Source: a virus
Virus record (IMG/VR): IMGVR_UViG_3300025941_000107
Span: 1 to 21,908 of that record
Length of the DNA: 21,908 nt
Direction: 5' to 3' (one strand)
In this document: piece by piece, positions 1 to 7,624 of the stretch
How positions within the stretch are numbered: the first letter of the stretch is position 1
Layout: every line of letters starts with the position of its first letter
The notes under the pieces: model-generated
The model's database searches: none
Seen by the model: the letters and a program-made list of their open reading frames with translations, nothing else
What the model was told of the DNA's origin: nothing
Made by a program: the position numbers and the translations under genes

Positions 1-824
1 GTCTGTTTCCGATCAAGTCCACCGGAAGCTTTGCTGGTGTTGATGAAAGCTGCACCGATGAATGGAGGAGCCGATGGGAACTGATTGATTCTGCTTGCTC
101 CGCAGTTGCCTGCCGTTCCAGAAGTCGTGCACTTGATGACTACTTCATTCGATTCGTAGTTACCAGAAAGGATGAAGGCCGGTTCGGTCGTCACATAGAT
201 GCGTGCTGCTTCTGTGACAGTTGGTGGTGCTTGAACTTGCGTGCCAATGTTGATGGAGCGCGACAACGAAGTTGGCGTAGTTGGCGACGTGAGAGAGCCA
301 CCCGTTACGAAGGCAATACGGTCACCGACGAACACGTCGAAAAGCAATGGAGAAGACAGACCCAATGCCATGGTCGTAGTGTTGTTGGTAGCTACCTGAA
401 TGTTCTGCAAACGCGGAGTTCCCTCTCCGATACGAATCGTGTACGGGAATCCAGACGTTGGGAAGCGAGAGGTGTCAAAGCCAGTGATAGTACCGCCACC
501 AGCCGCTACGTCTACTGCTGCCTTGGTACGAATGAGGTTGTTGTCGTAGAACTTGCCGACACCTGTCGCAGTCACTGCTGCACGACGAGTGATACCAAAG
601 TCAGCAAGACGACGATCCAAGTCTTCGCCCGCAGCAATAGTGAACGAGAACAGATCCAGGATCTGCACCATCTGGAAATACTGTTCGTCATCTTCCAATG
701 CCGCAGCTTCTAGGATCGAACGGATAACCGAGCCTACGTTGTAGTCGCTGATGGACGTACGTGACTGCATGTACGCAATCATGTCGTTCAAGATCTGCTC
801 AAATGTTCTCGGTGTAAAAGCCAT
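1..824 (-). CDS. Baseplate J / gp6-like baseplate wedge protein (3' end beyond the window)
   Basis: The frame is open from an ATG at 824 to the left edge, giving 274 residues without a stop, so the gene is incomplete. The protein starts MAFTPRTFEQILNDMIAYMQ, then has a helical stretch ending in LEAAALEDDEQYFQMVQILD, then beta-rich sequence ending near the edge in a Gly-Gly-Leu-Asp motif (SKASGGLDRKQ). This layout (helical N-terminus, 'S(D/V)YNVGSVIRSILEA' type segment, beta domain, GG-D motif) is that of the baseplate J family (Mu gp47, P2 gpJ, T4 gp6), which forms the wedge ring around the tail hub. It starts one base after the stop of the LysM/gp25-like gene, so it is probably translationally coupled to it. 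In contractile phages gp25-like and gp6-like wedge genes are commonly adjacent, which supports the call. The family is inferred from motif and position; no alignment was run. Confidence 0.8.
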   Translation of the reverse strand, partial: MAFTPRTFEQILNDMIAYMQSRTSISDYNVGSVIRSILEAAALEDDEQYFQMVQILDLFSFTIAAGEDLDRRLADFGITRRAAVTATGVGKFYDNNLIRTKAAVDVAAGGGTITGFDTSRFPTSGFPYTIRIGEGTPRLQNIQVATNNTTTMALGLSSPLLFDVFVGDRIAFVTGGSLTSPTTPTSLSRSINIGTQVQAPPTVTEAARIYVTTEPAFILSGNYESNEVVIKCTTSGTAGNCGASRINQFPSAPPFIGAAFINTSKASGGLDRKQ

Positions 825-825
825 G

Positions 826-2718
826 TCAGAACCTACGAAGGGCGAGGCTGGTGGACAAGATATCGCTTGAGTTTGCGAGTTCGATATCTACCTTAGCCGC
901 TAGTTTATCTCCAACCGCAATGAAACGCAAATCCTTTACGTCCTGCACGCGGTTGTCACTCGTGAGTGTGTTGATGGTGTTAATGCGCAGTTCGTTAAAG
1001 GAACTTGGTGTTGCCTTTCTACCGATTGCGAACTTCGCACCGAACTTTGGGTGAGCTGCTAGTTCACCACGTTCCGTCATGAACTTGAGCTTGATTGCCT
1101 GCTCCACATTCGGAATACCCTGGATGCTAGCCAAGTCACCAATCTGATTGAGAGCAATGTCAGTCAGCTCAGTACCAGAGACCATTGTGGACTTGAGCAT
1201 TAGGTCACGACCATATGCCTGCGTTACCGGGTCATCACCATTCTGACCAAGAGTCTCATTCGAAGTTGGGTTCTGAGAACCAACCGTACCACCAGGTGAT
1301 CCCTGTCGTGGGAAAAGGATTGTATCACCAGGCATTAGAACGCCTGGACCACCCGTAGCGGAAATGAACGGAGAACGAAGACGGTTCAATGTGACAAGGA
1401 TGCGCCAACGACTTGGGTCACCCAAAAGACGCGTAGCAACATCACGAATGTTTTCTCCTGGACCTACAATCGCAGATCCGACGGTGGACGTAAGTCCTTC
1501 GTAGCCAATGTACGTTGGAGACGACGTAGGTGTACGACGTGCTGTAGTGCTGGTACCTGGCGTTTCGTAAGCTGCGGCATAGCGGCTGATGAGCAAGTTC
1601 GCATCTGTAGTTGTAGACTCAGACGCTGCTGGCTCAGAGAGGATACGTGCACACGTGATTTGTGTACGACGCATGTTGCGGATGATAGGGTCCTGCACTT
1701 CCAACGTGTTCGAAGAAACAAGCTGTGCAATAGCAGTGTCCAGGTTCTGCTGTAGAGACAACACCTGAGTTCTCAAACCACGAACCACACCGTAGGCGGA
1801 TGTCTTCACAGCGTTCAAGCCGTTGATCACGTTGATGATGGGCGACAGAACCGTGTTGGAAATGAAGGAAATGTATCCCTGTAGACGATTGATTTGTGTC
1901 GAAATCGTCTGGAACACGTTGAGGATGTTCTGTCCGTACTCTTGCAAACGGGCCAACATGCGCTGCCTGTTTCGAGCATCTGCCAACGGGTCGTCCGGGA
2001 TGGCGTACGTGAAATCAAATCGCGCAAGAGTCTTGAGAGAGATACTGTAGTCGTAGGTGAGTGGAGAGCCTGACGACTGCGAGAGTCTGAAATCCTCAGG
2101 CTCTACAATCCAGTAGTCGGCGTCCTTGATGTTGCGCCACAACATCACTACACGACCCGAAATCAAATCGTCAGACTTCACGTCTGAGTACAGACGGAAG
2201 ATGTTTCTCAAGAAGATGATGTCGTCGAAACCCGTCTTCTCATCGGCTGGAATACCACGAGTGTTAGTGTTGAGTCCGCTACCGACCAACTGTGACAACT
2301 GCGTTTCTGTCACATTGAGAAGCGGGATTGTTGGCGAGGATGACTTGTTCGGACGCAAGCCGGTCGTACCAGCCACTTTGATGGCCTTGATGATAGAGCC
2401 ATAGCTCTCTACATACTTACCACCGTCCTGAGTCGCCTGAATAGTCGTTGCGAAAGGCTCAGTGATTTCGTGAGTCTTTGGCGGTACGCGGAAGAAGTAT
2501 TCAGCGTTTTCAGTGCGCGAGGCTGGGTCCAAACCTGGGTGAGCCAACGTGCTGTCCGCTTCCGTGTCATACAGAAGCAAAGAGTACAGCGACTGCACCA
2601 GCTCCGTGAGCTGGGCACCCTGTACTGCTTGTGCTCTCTGTTCTGGTGTAACTCGTGTTACTGTGGTGCTGGTATCTACACCTAGAGAGTTACGACCAGT
2701 GAGTTGACGGTTAGGCAT
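826..2718 (-). CDS. Baseplate wedge protein with LysM-like (gp53-type) and gp25/GPW-like domains
   Basis: The 630-aa protein starts at an ATG that shares one base with the preceding stop (TAATG). Residues about 190-235 (WRNIKDADYWIVEPEDFRL, then YDYSISLKTLA) resemble the segment seen in LysM-type phage baseplate proteins. Residues about 250-350 look helical. Residues about 408-472 form a LysM-like module (VGPGENIRDVATRLLGDPSR, then a 'MPGDTILFP' end). Residues about 500-620 match the gp25/GPW wedge fold: YGRDLML at the start, TERGELAAHPKFGAKF, then a DNRVQDVKDL segment and a final beta pair. In T4 the LysM-like gp53 and the lysozyme-related gp25 are separate wedge subunits; here both appear in one chain. 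The next gene is gp6-like, as expected for a wedge cassette. The domain calls rest on motifs that I recognise; the exact boundaries are estimates. Confidence 0.75.
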   Translation of the reverse strand: MPNRQLTGRNSLGVDTSTTVTRVTPEQRAQAVQGAQLTELVQSLYSLLLYDTEADSTLAHPGLDPASRTENAEYFFRVPPKTHEITEPFATTIQATQDGGKYVESYGSIIKAIKVAGTTGLRPNKSSSPTIPLLNVTETQLSQLVGSGLNTNTRGIPADEKTGFDDIIFLRNIFRLYSDVKSDDLISGRVVMLWRNIKDADYWIVEPEDFRLSQSSGSPLTYDYSISLKTLARFDFTYAIPDDPLADARNRQRMLARLQEYGQNILNVFQTISTQINRLQGYISFISNTVLSPIINVINGLNAVKTSAYGVVRGLRTQVLSLQQNLDTAIAQLVSSNTLEVQDPIIRNMRRTQITCARILSEPAASESTTTDANLLISRYAAAYETPGTSTTARRTPTSSPTYIGYEGLTSTVGSAIVGPGENIRDVATRLLGDPSRWRILVTLNRLRSPFISATGGPGVLMPGDTILFPRQGSPGGTVGSQNPTSNETLGQNGDDPVTQAYGRDLMLKSTMVSGTELTDIALNQIGDLASIQGIPNVEQAIKLKFMTERGELAAHPKFGAKFAIGRKATPSSFNELRINTINTLTSDNRVQDVKDLRFIAVGDKLAAKVDIELANSSDILSTSLALRRF

Positions 2719-4160
2719 TATCCGACCCTTGTTGTAGGAGACACGGCTGCGGGGATTGCAGCAGCCAATGCGTTCGCTGCGGTGGTAAGTGCTGCGGCGT
2801 ATGCAGCTTCAACGGTTGCAAGCGATTGAGCTGCGGCAACTGCGGCAGCGAATGCGGCTACAGCCGCCTGTAGGGCTGTTCCACCGACTGCACCACCAAG
2901 TGAACCAGTACCGATGTTAACACCGCCTGGTGTCGTGCTAATCGAGCCTGGGCCGCCAGAGACACCGCCAGAGCTGATGCTGAGTTGGGAACCAGACAGA
3001 GAAAGCACACCAGTTGAGCTAACAGTCAGATCCGCCATGCTGTTGATAGTAGCTTGGCCTGTGACCTGTACGTTCAACGTGGTTCGTGCTGTGATGGAAG
3101 TCTGCCCTGTTACAGTAACATCGAGGTTCTGAGTAACATCCGCGGAGAGACCACCGTCTGTAGACACCGACATGTCACCAGATACGTCCAGCGTCAAATC
3201 CTGTCCAACAGTAAGTGTAGTCTCTTCGTCGCTAGTTAGCAAGATCCTCTTCTTGCTGTTGAGCTTGATTTCGTCAGAGACGGTAAGGAATGCGCGTTCT
3301 TTCGTCAACTTGACGTAGGTATTATCTTTGGTACCATTTGACGTGTTGCTACCACCTGGGTTCGTCTGTGGCAACTGGTCATCTTGGACGTCTTCGACAC
3401 CGATACCGTCTTCCTGTTCATTGAAGTCCAACTCAAAGCTTTGTGATGGCTTGACCCAGATTTTGTAAGATCCTCCGTTATCTGCGTCAGTAGATCGAGG
3501 AAACCTACCTTCTTGTGGGGACAAGTCTGATCCGAACGACAAGTTAGAGTTCGCCCTCGTCGTAGACAGGTAAACGTGACCCTGCTTCGTGATTACCCAT
3601 TCCACGCCATTGATGCGCTGGAAGAAGCGACCATCCTGCAAAAGTGTAGGACTCTGACCTGCGGCGTTTGGATTGCTGTGGCCGCTAGTAAGCGGATCCA
3701 TTGGGTTATGTGGATGTGGCCACCAACGCACGATGTACGGCATGTCAATAGAACCACCAAGGAAACCCACGACACACCAGTCTCCATCCAAGTCATACGG
3801 ATTGATATGGTTTAGCTGGTTGTTGTAGTTCTCTCCGGTCACCAAAGAACTGCATCCGCGTGGCAAGTTCTCCGCGTAGTTATCCAATCCTGTGTGACTG
3901 TCCGGCGTGATGATAACATTCTGTACGGGGAAATGCGTACCACGACCGTCCTGAATGATCAAAACAGTGCACGTATGCATGTACCCACGACGGTCTTCAC
4001 GCTGATACGACGAACGGTTTCTCTCATCGTTTGCAGGCGTTACGTCCAAGACAACACCAAGCATAGTCCTCGTCAGGTTGAGCCCAACGTAGTCCTGCTG
4101 TCTTGCAGTCATGCTTTGCTGCACCGGCAAGCCCGTGCTGTCAATGATGCGGTCGTTCAT
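2718..4160 (-). CDS. Central tail spike / gpV-gp5-like baseplate puncturing protein
   Basis: The 480-aa protein has an N-terminal OB-fold-like domain (about 30-150) with DGDWCVVGFLGGSIDMPYIV, close to the 'GD.V.VGFL.GD...P.V.G' signature of gpV, gp5 and VgrG-type spikes. A linker follows. Residues about 290-400 are short regular beta repeats (TLTVGQDLTLDVSGDMSV, then further ...VTVTGQTSITA..., ...VQVTGQATINS... units), typical of a trimeric beta-helix or beta-prism needle. The C-terminus has a Gly/Ser-rich segment and an Ala-rich stretch (about 428-475) that may be helical. I see no lysozyme domain and no clear HxH iron-binding tip motif. The start overlaps the hub stop by ATGA, and hub followed by spike is the usual baseplate order. 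The role inferred is the membrane-piercing spike seated on the hub. Confidence 0.8.
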   Translation of the reverse strand: MNDRIIDSTGLPVQQSMTARQQDYVGLNLTRTMLGVVLDVTPANDERNRSSYQREDRRGYMHTCTVLIIQDGRGTHFPVQNVIITPDSHTGLDNYAENLPRGCSSLVTGENYNNQLNHINPYDLDGDWCVVGFLGGSIDMPYIVRWWPHPHNPMDPLTSGHSNPNAAGQSPTLLQDGRFFQRINGVEWVITKQGHVYLSTTRANSNLSFGSDLSPQEGRFPRSTDADNGGSYKIWVKPSQSFELDFNEQEDGIGVEDVQDDQLPQTNPGGSNTSNGTKDNTYVKLTKERAFLTVSDEIKLNSKKRILLTSDEETTLTVGQDLTLDVSGDMSVSTDGGLSADVTQNLDVTVTGQTSITARTTLNVQVTGQATINSMADLTVSSTGVLSLSGSQLSISSGGVSGGPGSISTTPGGVNIGTGSLGGAVGGTALQAAVAAFAAAVAAAQSLATVEAAYAAALTTAANALAAAIPAAVSPTTRVG

Positions 4161-7100
4161 GCTAGTCCTGTTGTTGGTGAACCAAAGGAATCAAATGCCT
4201 CGGAAAGTGCAGAGCTGTCGATACCACCCTGTGGATTGGTCTGTACTGCGGATGTTGTAGAACCTGCACCAGTCAGTGTTGGATCTCCAATCGAATCCAC
4301 ACCTTGTGCCAAGTCCAAAGAAGACTGCGAAACGGACGCTAGAATCTGTTCGTTGTACTTGTCCTTCAAAGTACCGTTCTGATCTGCTGTATCCACCGTG
4401 TTGAACACTTCACTTGTACGTTGAGCCAAGGTCAACGCTGCGCCACTCTGACGTTCTAGCTTCGTAGCTCTACGCACAGAGATAGGGTCTGGAACGATGA
4501 AGTACGTAGCCAAACGTGAACCAGTCTGACGCTGTGTTCCGGTAGGATCGAAGCCATTGATGAACGGCAACACGTACGACGGATACGGGTTGCTTGGCTG
4601 TCCACGAGTAACATGCAACGTCGTAGTCATCGGCTTGAGAATCTGCCAGTTGTGAGAAACACCTTCTACATAGAACGAGAGGTTGCGATCTACCAAATCT
4701 AGACGATACCCAACACGAATCTCTGGCGCTCCGCGCATGTCGATCGTACCTGAAATGTACTCAAGGTTGTGTTGGTACCAGTGGTCATTGAGCAAGGCCC
4801 AACGAGCAATCTGACGACGAGTAGATGGTGTATCTACGTGGCCGACGACAACTTGCGTTGTCTCAGTGTCTACAGCAGTGTCAGCCTGGACAGGCGTAGA
4901 TACTGGCGGTGTTTCTGCGGTAGGCACAAGTTCGTCTGCATCACCGTCATACGCACCATCTGTTCCCAAACTAGTAGCAGGGTCAGTAGACGTCGCTACT
5001 GTGTCTGGGTCTGCGGTATCACGTGACGTGTGAGTTGTGAGACCCCAACCGGCAAGCACGTCTACCGGATTCTGGCTCACAGAACGGCTTGAGTCTGGAA
5101 GTCCTGGCTGTGATGCGGACACTTGTGTTGTACCACCCGCCGGCGTAGAAGCGGGCGCCCAACCACCGTTGGAAGCAAGCTGTGTGTTCGTCGTCAACAC
5201 GTCTGGTGTAAGACGCTGGTTCATCGAAGGATAGACGCGAGGATTGCTAGGCTGCTTCTTCAACGTCTCGAAGTGCAAGTGAGGCGCCATGCTACGGTCC
5301 ACGAAACCAGTGCAACCAACTTCACCAATCTTGTCTCCAGCATGCACACGCTGACGGACGTAGGTTCCATCCGAGCGCAACTCTCGTGCCATACGCGTAC
5401 GCGCGTTCTCACTAGTACCCTGTACGAAGCGAGGTTCGATTGCACGCAAGTGAGCGTACAACGTGAACATAGCACCGTCTTGAATCGTACCCTCATCGGA
5501 AGCTGGGCTATCTCCATCATGGTAGATGATGACAGTTCCACCGTAACCGTTGAATCCAGGCGTTGGTGCTCCACGACCACTTGCCAAATCAACGTTACGA
5601 GCTGGCGAAGCACATACTACCCAACCATCACGCACAGCGTACACAGGTGTGCCAACAGGTGCTGCAAAGTCCGCGCCATTGTGGAATCGCCAAATGTTGT
5701 TTCCGCGAGGCACAATGTCCTGCTGATTGAATGGACGGAACGGCGTCAATACCGTGGGGTTTGCACGATCAAGAGCGTAAGGACGATTACGGTAACCGTA
5801 GTTACTGGAAATGAATCCTTGCGTGTAGTGACCATCTGGACCCACCACCTCATCGATTGGCAAACGTGTGGTGCCGGATACGGCTGGTGGAGCTGGTGCT
5901 TCGTCCTGAGTCGTGTCCGCAGGTTGTGGCTGCGGTTGTGTACGGTTCACGGTTTCTAGTGTGAATCGACCAAAGCGCGTCTGTAGAGAACGCACGCGCA
6001 AACCGTGACGCACGATGTGAATAGGTGTGATGATCGGAAGCAAGTCCTGCATGAAGAAGCGTGCATCCTCACCAAGAACTGCGTCTGAGTAGAACTCGAA
6101 CAAGTTGTAGTGGTCTGCATCACTGCGTGTGAACTTACTGGATGAGATCTCATTGTCATGAACTACAGCAACATCCAAGTGCTTTGGACCTACCTTCGTA
6201 GGCATTGCTCCGGACAAGTCTTCTACGTTCATGTTCGGAACGTAGACCACATGACGCCCTGGAATGTTTGGCTGGTCGCTGTAGATAGCACCGAAGTAAA
6301 TGAGTCCGAGAGTTTCTTGAGCAGCTTCGGTGGCCCCTGAGGTGGCACGAACAGTCAACGAAATATCAGACGCGTCCAAGCGGTCGATGCTTGAGAATGG
6401 GTACTCACGCATGATGATCGCTGGTGCATACTGGATACCGTTGTTTGTATCGTCATCTGCGATGTTGCCTTCGATTTCATCGTGGTCACGACTGAAATCT
6501 GTGCCTGCTGTCAAACCACCATCACGAGAGATTGGACGCAAGTCAAAGAACAACTCGTTCACAACTTCATTAGACATGAAGTTCAAGAAGCTCATGACGT
6601 TACCCTGACGCTCCCAAACCGGAGCACCCGCAGTGTACCCGTCAATGGCGGTACGTTCCACGAAAGTGAATACATCAAGAACGTCCAACAAAGATGGTGG
6701 GTAACCAGTCAACGTCGTGTTGAGGATGTTGTACGCTTCCACGCCACGTTCACGGCCACCAACTGTGCTCTCCTCACCAATACCCGATCCTGTCGAACCA
6801 AGGATGCCAGTTGCGGCTTCACGCAGTCTGTCACGCTCTGACTGCTGCACAGCGTCTGCTGAGGTGTCATCTGGCGACGTGAGAGTCGTCACATCCGTAG
6901 ACAGTCCACGATCTTGGCGTAGCTGCTCAAGGAAGTTGGCATACCCGTTCGCTTGTAGAATCTGCTGACGAGCATCCGAGCTGAGACGATTGAGGATGAA
7001 GTCTGCACGTTGCTGCCTAATACGGTCAGCAAGGCGTGGGTTGTAGCTGGTAGGCAACAAGAACTGTGTGCCAAAGCCCATCAACAGTAGCATGATGTTG

Positions 7101-7624
7101 ATGACCAAATCAGCAGGATTGCCGTTCATTGCAACACCACGCGTCATCAATCCCAAACCACCGATGTTTGGAGTGCCAATGAACCCACCGTTGAAATCCG
7201 CACGAGACGCCACGTGTGGGTTGAAGTAAATCTGTGTCTTCTCTACGGCCTTCTGGAAATCCGAACAGGTAAGTGAGTAGACTGTTAGCGGCACGCCATT
7301 GGCATCCACGCTGTAAGACTCTTCAATACTGTCCACGAAGCCGTAGAACAAGCGCGTCCAGCCTTGGCCGTCACCGCGATTGACATAGAAGTTGATGTGG
7401 TCGTTCGGGTAAATCAGGTTCAACCAGTTACGTTCGGCAGTCAATCCAAGCTGTAGTGAACCTACAGACTTGAGCATCTTGTTCGTGCCGAAGCGTACAA
7501 TCGAGTTGGAGATATCGATTGGGTTGTTTGAGTTGTGAGAATGTACCACGACCTTGACAGTCGTACGATAGCGACGAATGCCGTCAGGCCCAACTTCACG
7601 ACTCAAAACTGTGACAGCACTCAA
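4157..7624 (-). CDS. Tail hub protein (gp27/late-control-D-like) with nested M23 metallopeptidase
   Basis: The 1155-aa protein begins at a TTG (7624) with GGAGG six bases upstream, and the TTGA overlaps the tape-measure stop. Residues 1-150 (QLGLTAERNWLNLIYPNDHI, YGFVDSIEES, YSLTCSDFQKAVEKT) match the start of hub proteins of the XkdQ/gp27 type. Residues about 505-558 (YSDAVLGEDARFFMQDLLPI, then HGLRVRSLQTRFG) continue that fold. Residues about 600-810 are an M23/LytM endopeptidase: H648-N-G-A-D652 (HxxxD zinc ligands), YAH at H725, and H782-L-H784. A Ser/Thr/Asp-rich linker follows. A further hub-like segment lies at about 926-1015 (YEISG-type strand, FYVEGVSHNWQ, TTLHVTRG). All canonical M23 residues are present, so I infer an active peptidoglycan hydrolase on the baseplate. 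The hub assignment rests on motif and neighbourhood. The next gene is the spike, overlapping by ATGA. Confidence 0.82.
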   Translation of the reverse strand: MSAVTVLSREVGPDGIRRYRTTVKVVVHSHNSNNPIDISNSIVRFGTNKMLKSVGSLQLGLTAERNWLNLIYPNDHINFYVNRGDGQGWTRLFYGFVDSIEESYSVDANGVPLTVYSLTCSDFQKAVEKTQIYFNPHVASRADFNGGFIGTPNIGGLGLMTRGVAMNGNPADLVINIMLLLMGFGTQFLLPTSYNPRLADRIRQQRADFILNRLSSDARQQILQANGYANFLEQLRQDRGLSTDVTTLTSPDDTSADAVQQSERDRLREAATGILGSTGSGIGEESTVGGRERGVEAYNILNTTLTGYPPSLLDVLDVFTFVERTAIDGYTAGAPVWERQGNVMSFLNFMSNEVVNELFFDLRPISRDGGLTAGTDFSRDHDEIEGNIADDDTNNGIQYAPAIIMREYPFSSIDRLDASDISLTVRATSGATEAAQETLGLIYFGAIYSDQPNIPGRHVVYVPNMNVEDLSGAMPTKVGPKHLDVAVVHDNEISSSKFTRSDADHYNLFEFYSDAVLGEDARFFMQDLLPIITPIHIVRHGLRVRSLQTRFGRFTLETVNRTQPQPQPADTTQDEAPAPPAVSGTTRLPIDEVVGPDGHYTQGFISSNYGYRNRPYALDRANPTVLTPFRPFNQQDIVPRGNNIWRFHNGADFAAPVGTPVYAVRDGWVVCASPARNVDLASGRGAPTPGFNGYGGTVIIYHDGDSPASDEGTIQDGAMFTLYAHLRAIEPRFVQGTSENARTRMARELRSDGTYVRQRVHAGDKIGEVGCTGFVDRSMAPHLHFETLKKQPSNPRVYPSMNQRLTPDVLTTNTQLASNGGWAPASTPAGGTTQVSASQPGLPDSSRSVSQNPVDVLAGWGLTTHTSRDTADPDTVATSTDPATSLGTDGAYDGDADELVPTAETPPVSTPVQADTAVDTETTQVVVGHVDTPSTRRQIARWALLNDHWYQHNLEYISGTIDMRGAPEIRVGYRLDLVDRNLSFYVEGVSHNWQILKPMTTTLHVTRGQPSNPYPSYVLPFINGFDPTGTQRQTGSRLATYFIVPDPISVRRATKLERQSGAALTLAQRTSEVFNTVDTADQNGTLKDKYNEQILASVSQSSLDLAQGVDSIGDPTLTGAGSTTSAVQTNPQGGIDSSALSEAFDSFGSPTTGLA
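5195..5827 (-). other. M23/LytM zinc endopeptidase domain within the hub protein
   Basis: This domain-level annotation covers about residues 600-810 of the hub protein. FHNGADFAAPVGTPVYAVRD carries the HxxxD metal-binding pair (H648, D652). YGGTVIIYHDGD is the usual central strand region. LYAHL has H725, and PHLHFE has the HxH pair (H782, H784). A 40-residue stretch between IIYHDGD and the HAGDKIGEVGCTG strand is longer than in compact LytM domains. The family cleaves peptide cross-bridges or stem peptides in peptidoglycan. The placement implies local wall digestion during infection. Confidence 0.85.

Noticed and set aside
231-713. Plus-strand 160-codon open frame opposite the baseplate J-like gene
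   Set aside because: Low-complexity Arg/Ser/Thr-rich product, antisense to a recognisable wedge protein.
2719-2900. GC-rich Ala codon run at the end of the spike gene read as a DNA repeat
   Set aside because: It is explained by Ala-rich coding sequence with varied codons; no exact tandem unit is present.
5123-5959. Plus-strand 278-codon open frame opposite the hub gene
   Set aside because: It is antisense to the M23/hub coding sequence, rich in Cys, Arg, Thr and Trp without motifs, and has no ribosome-binding site that I can see.
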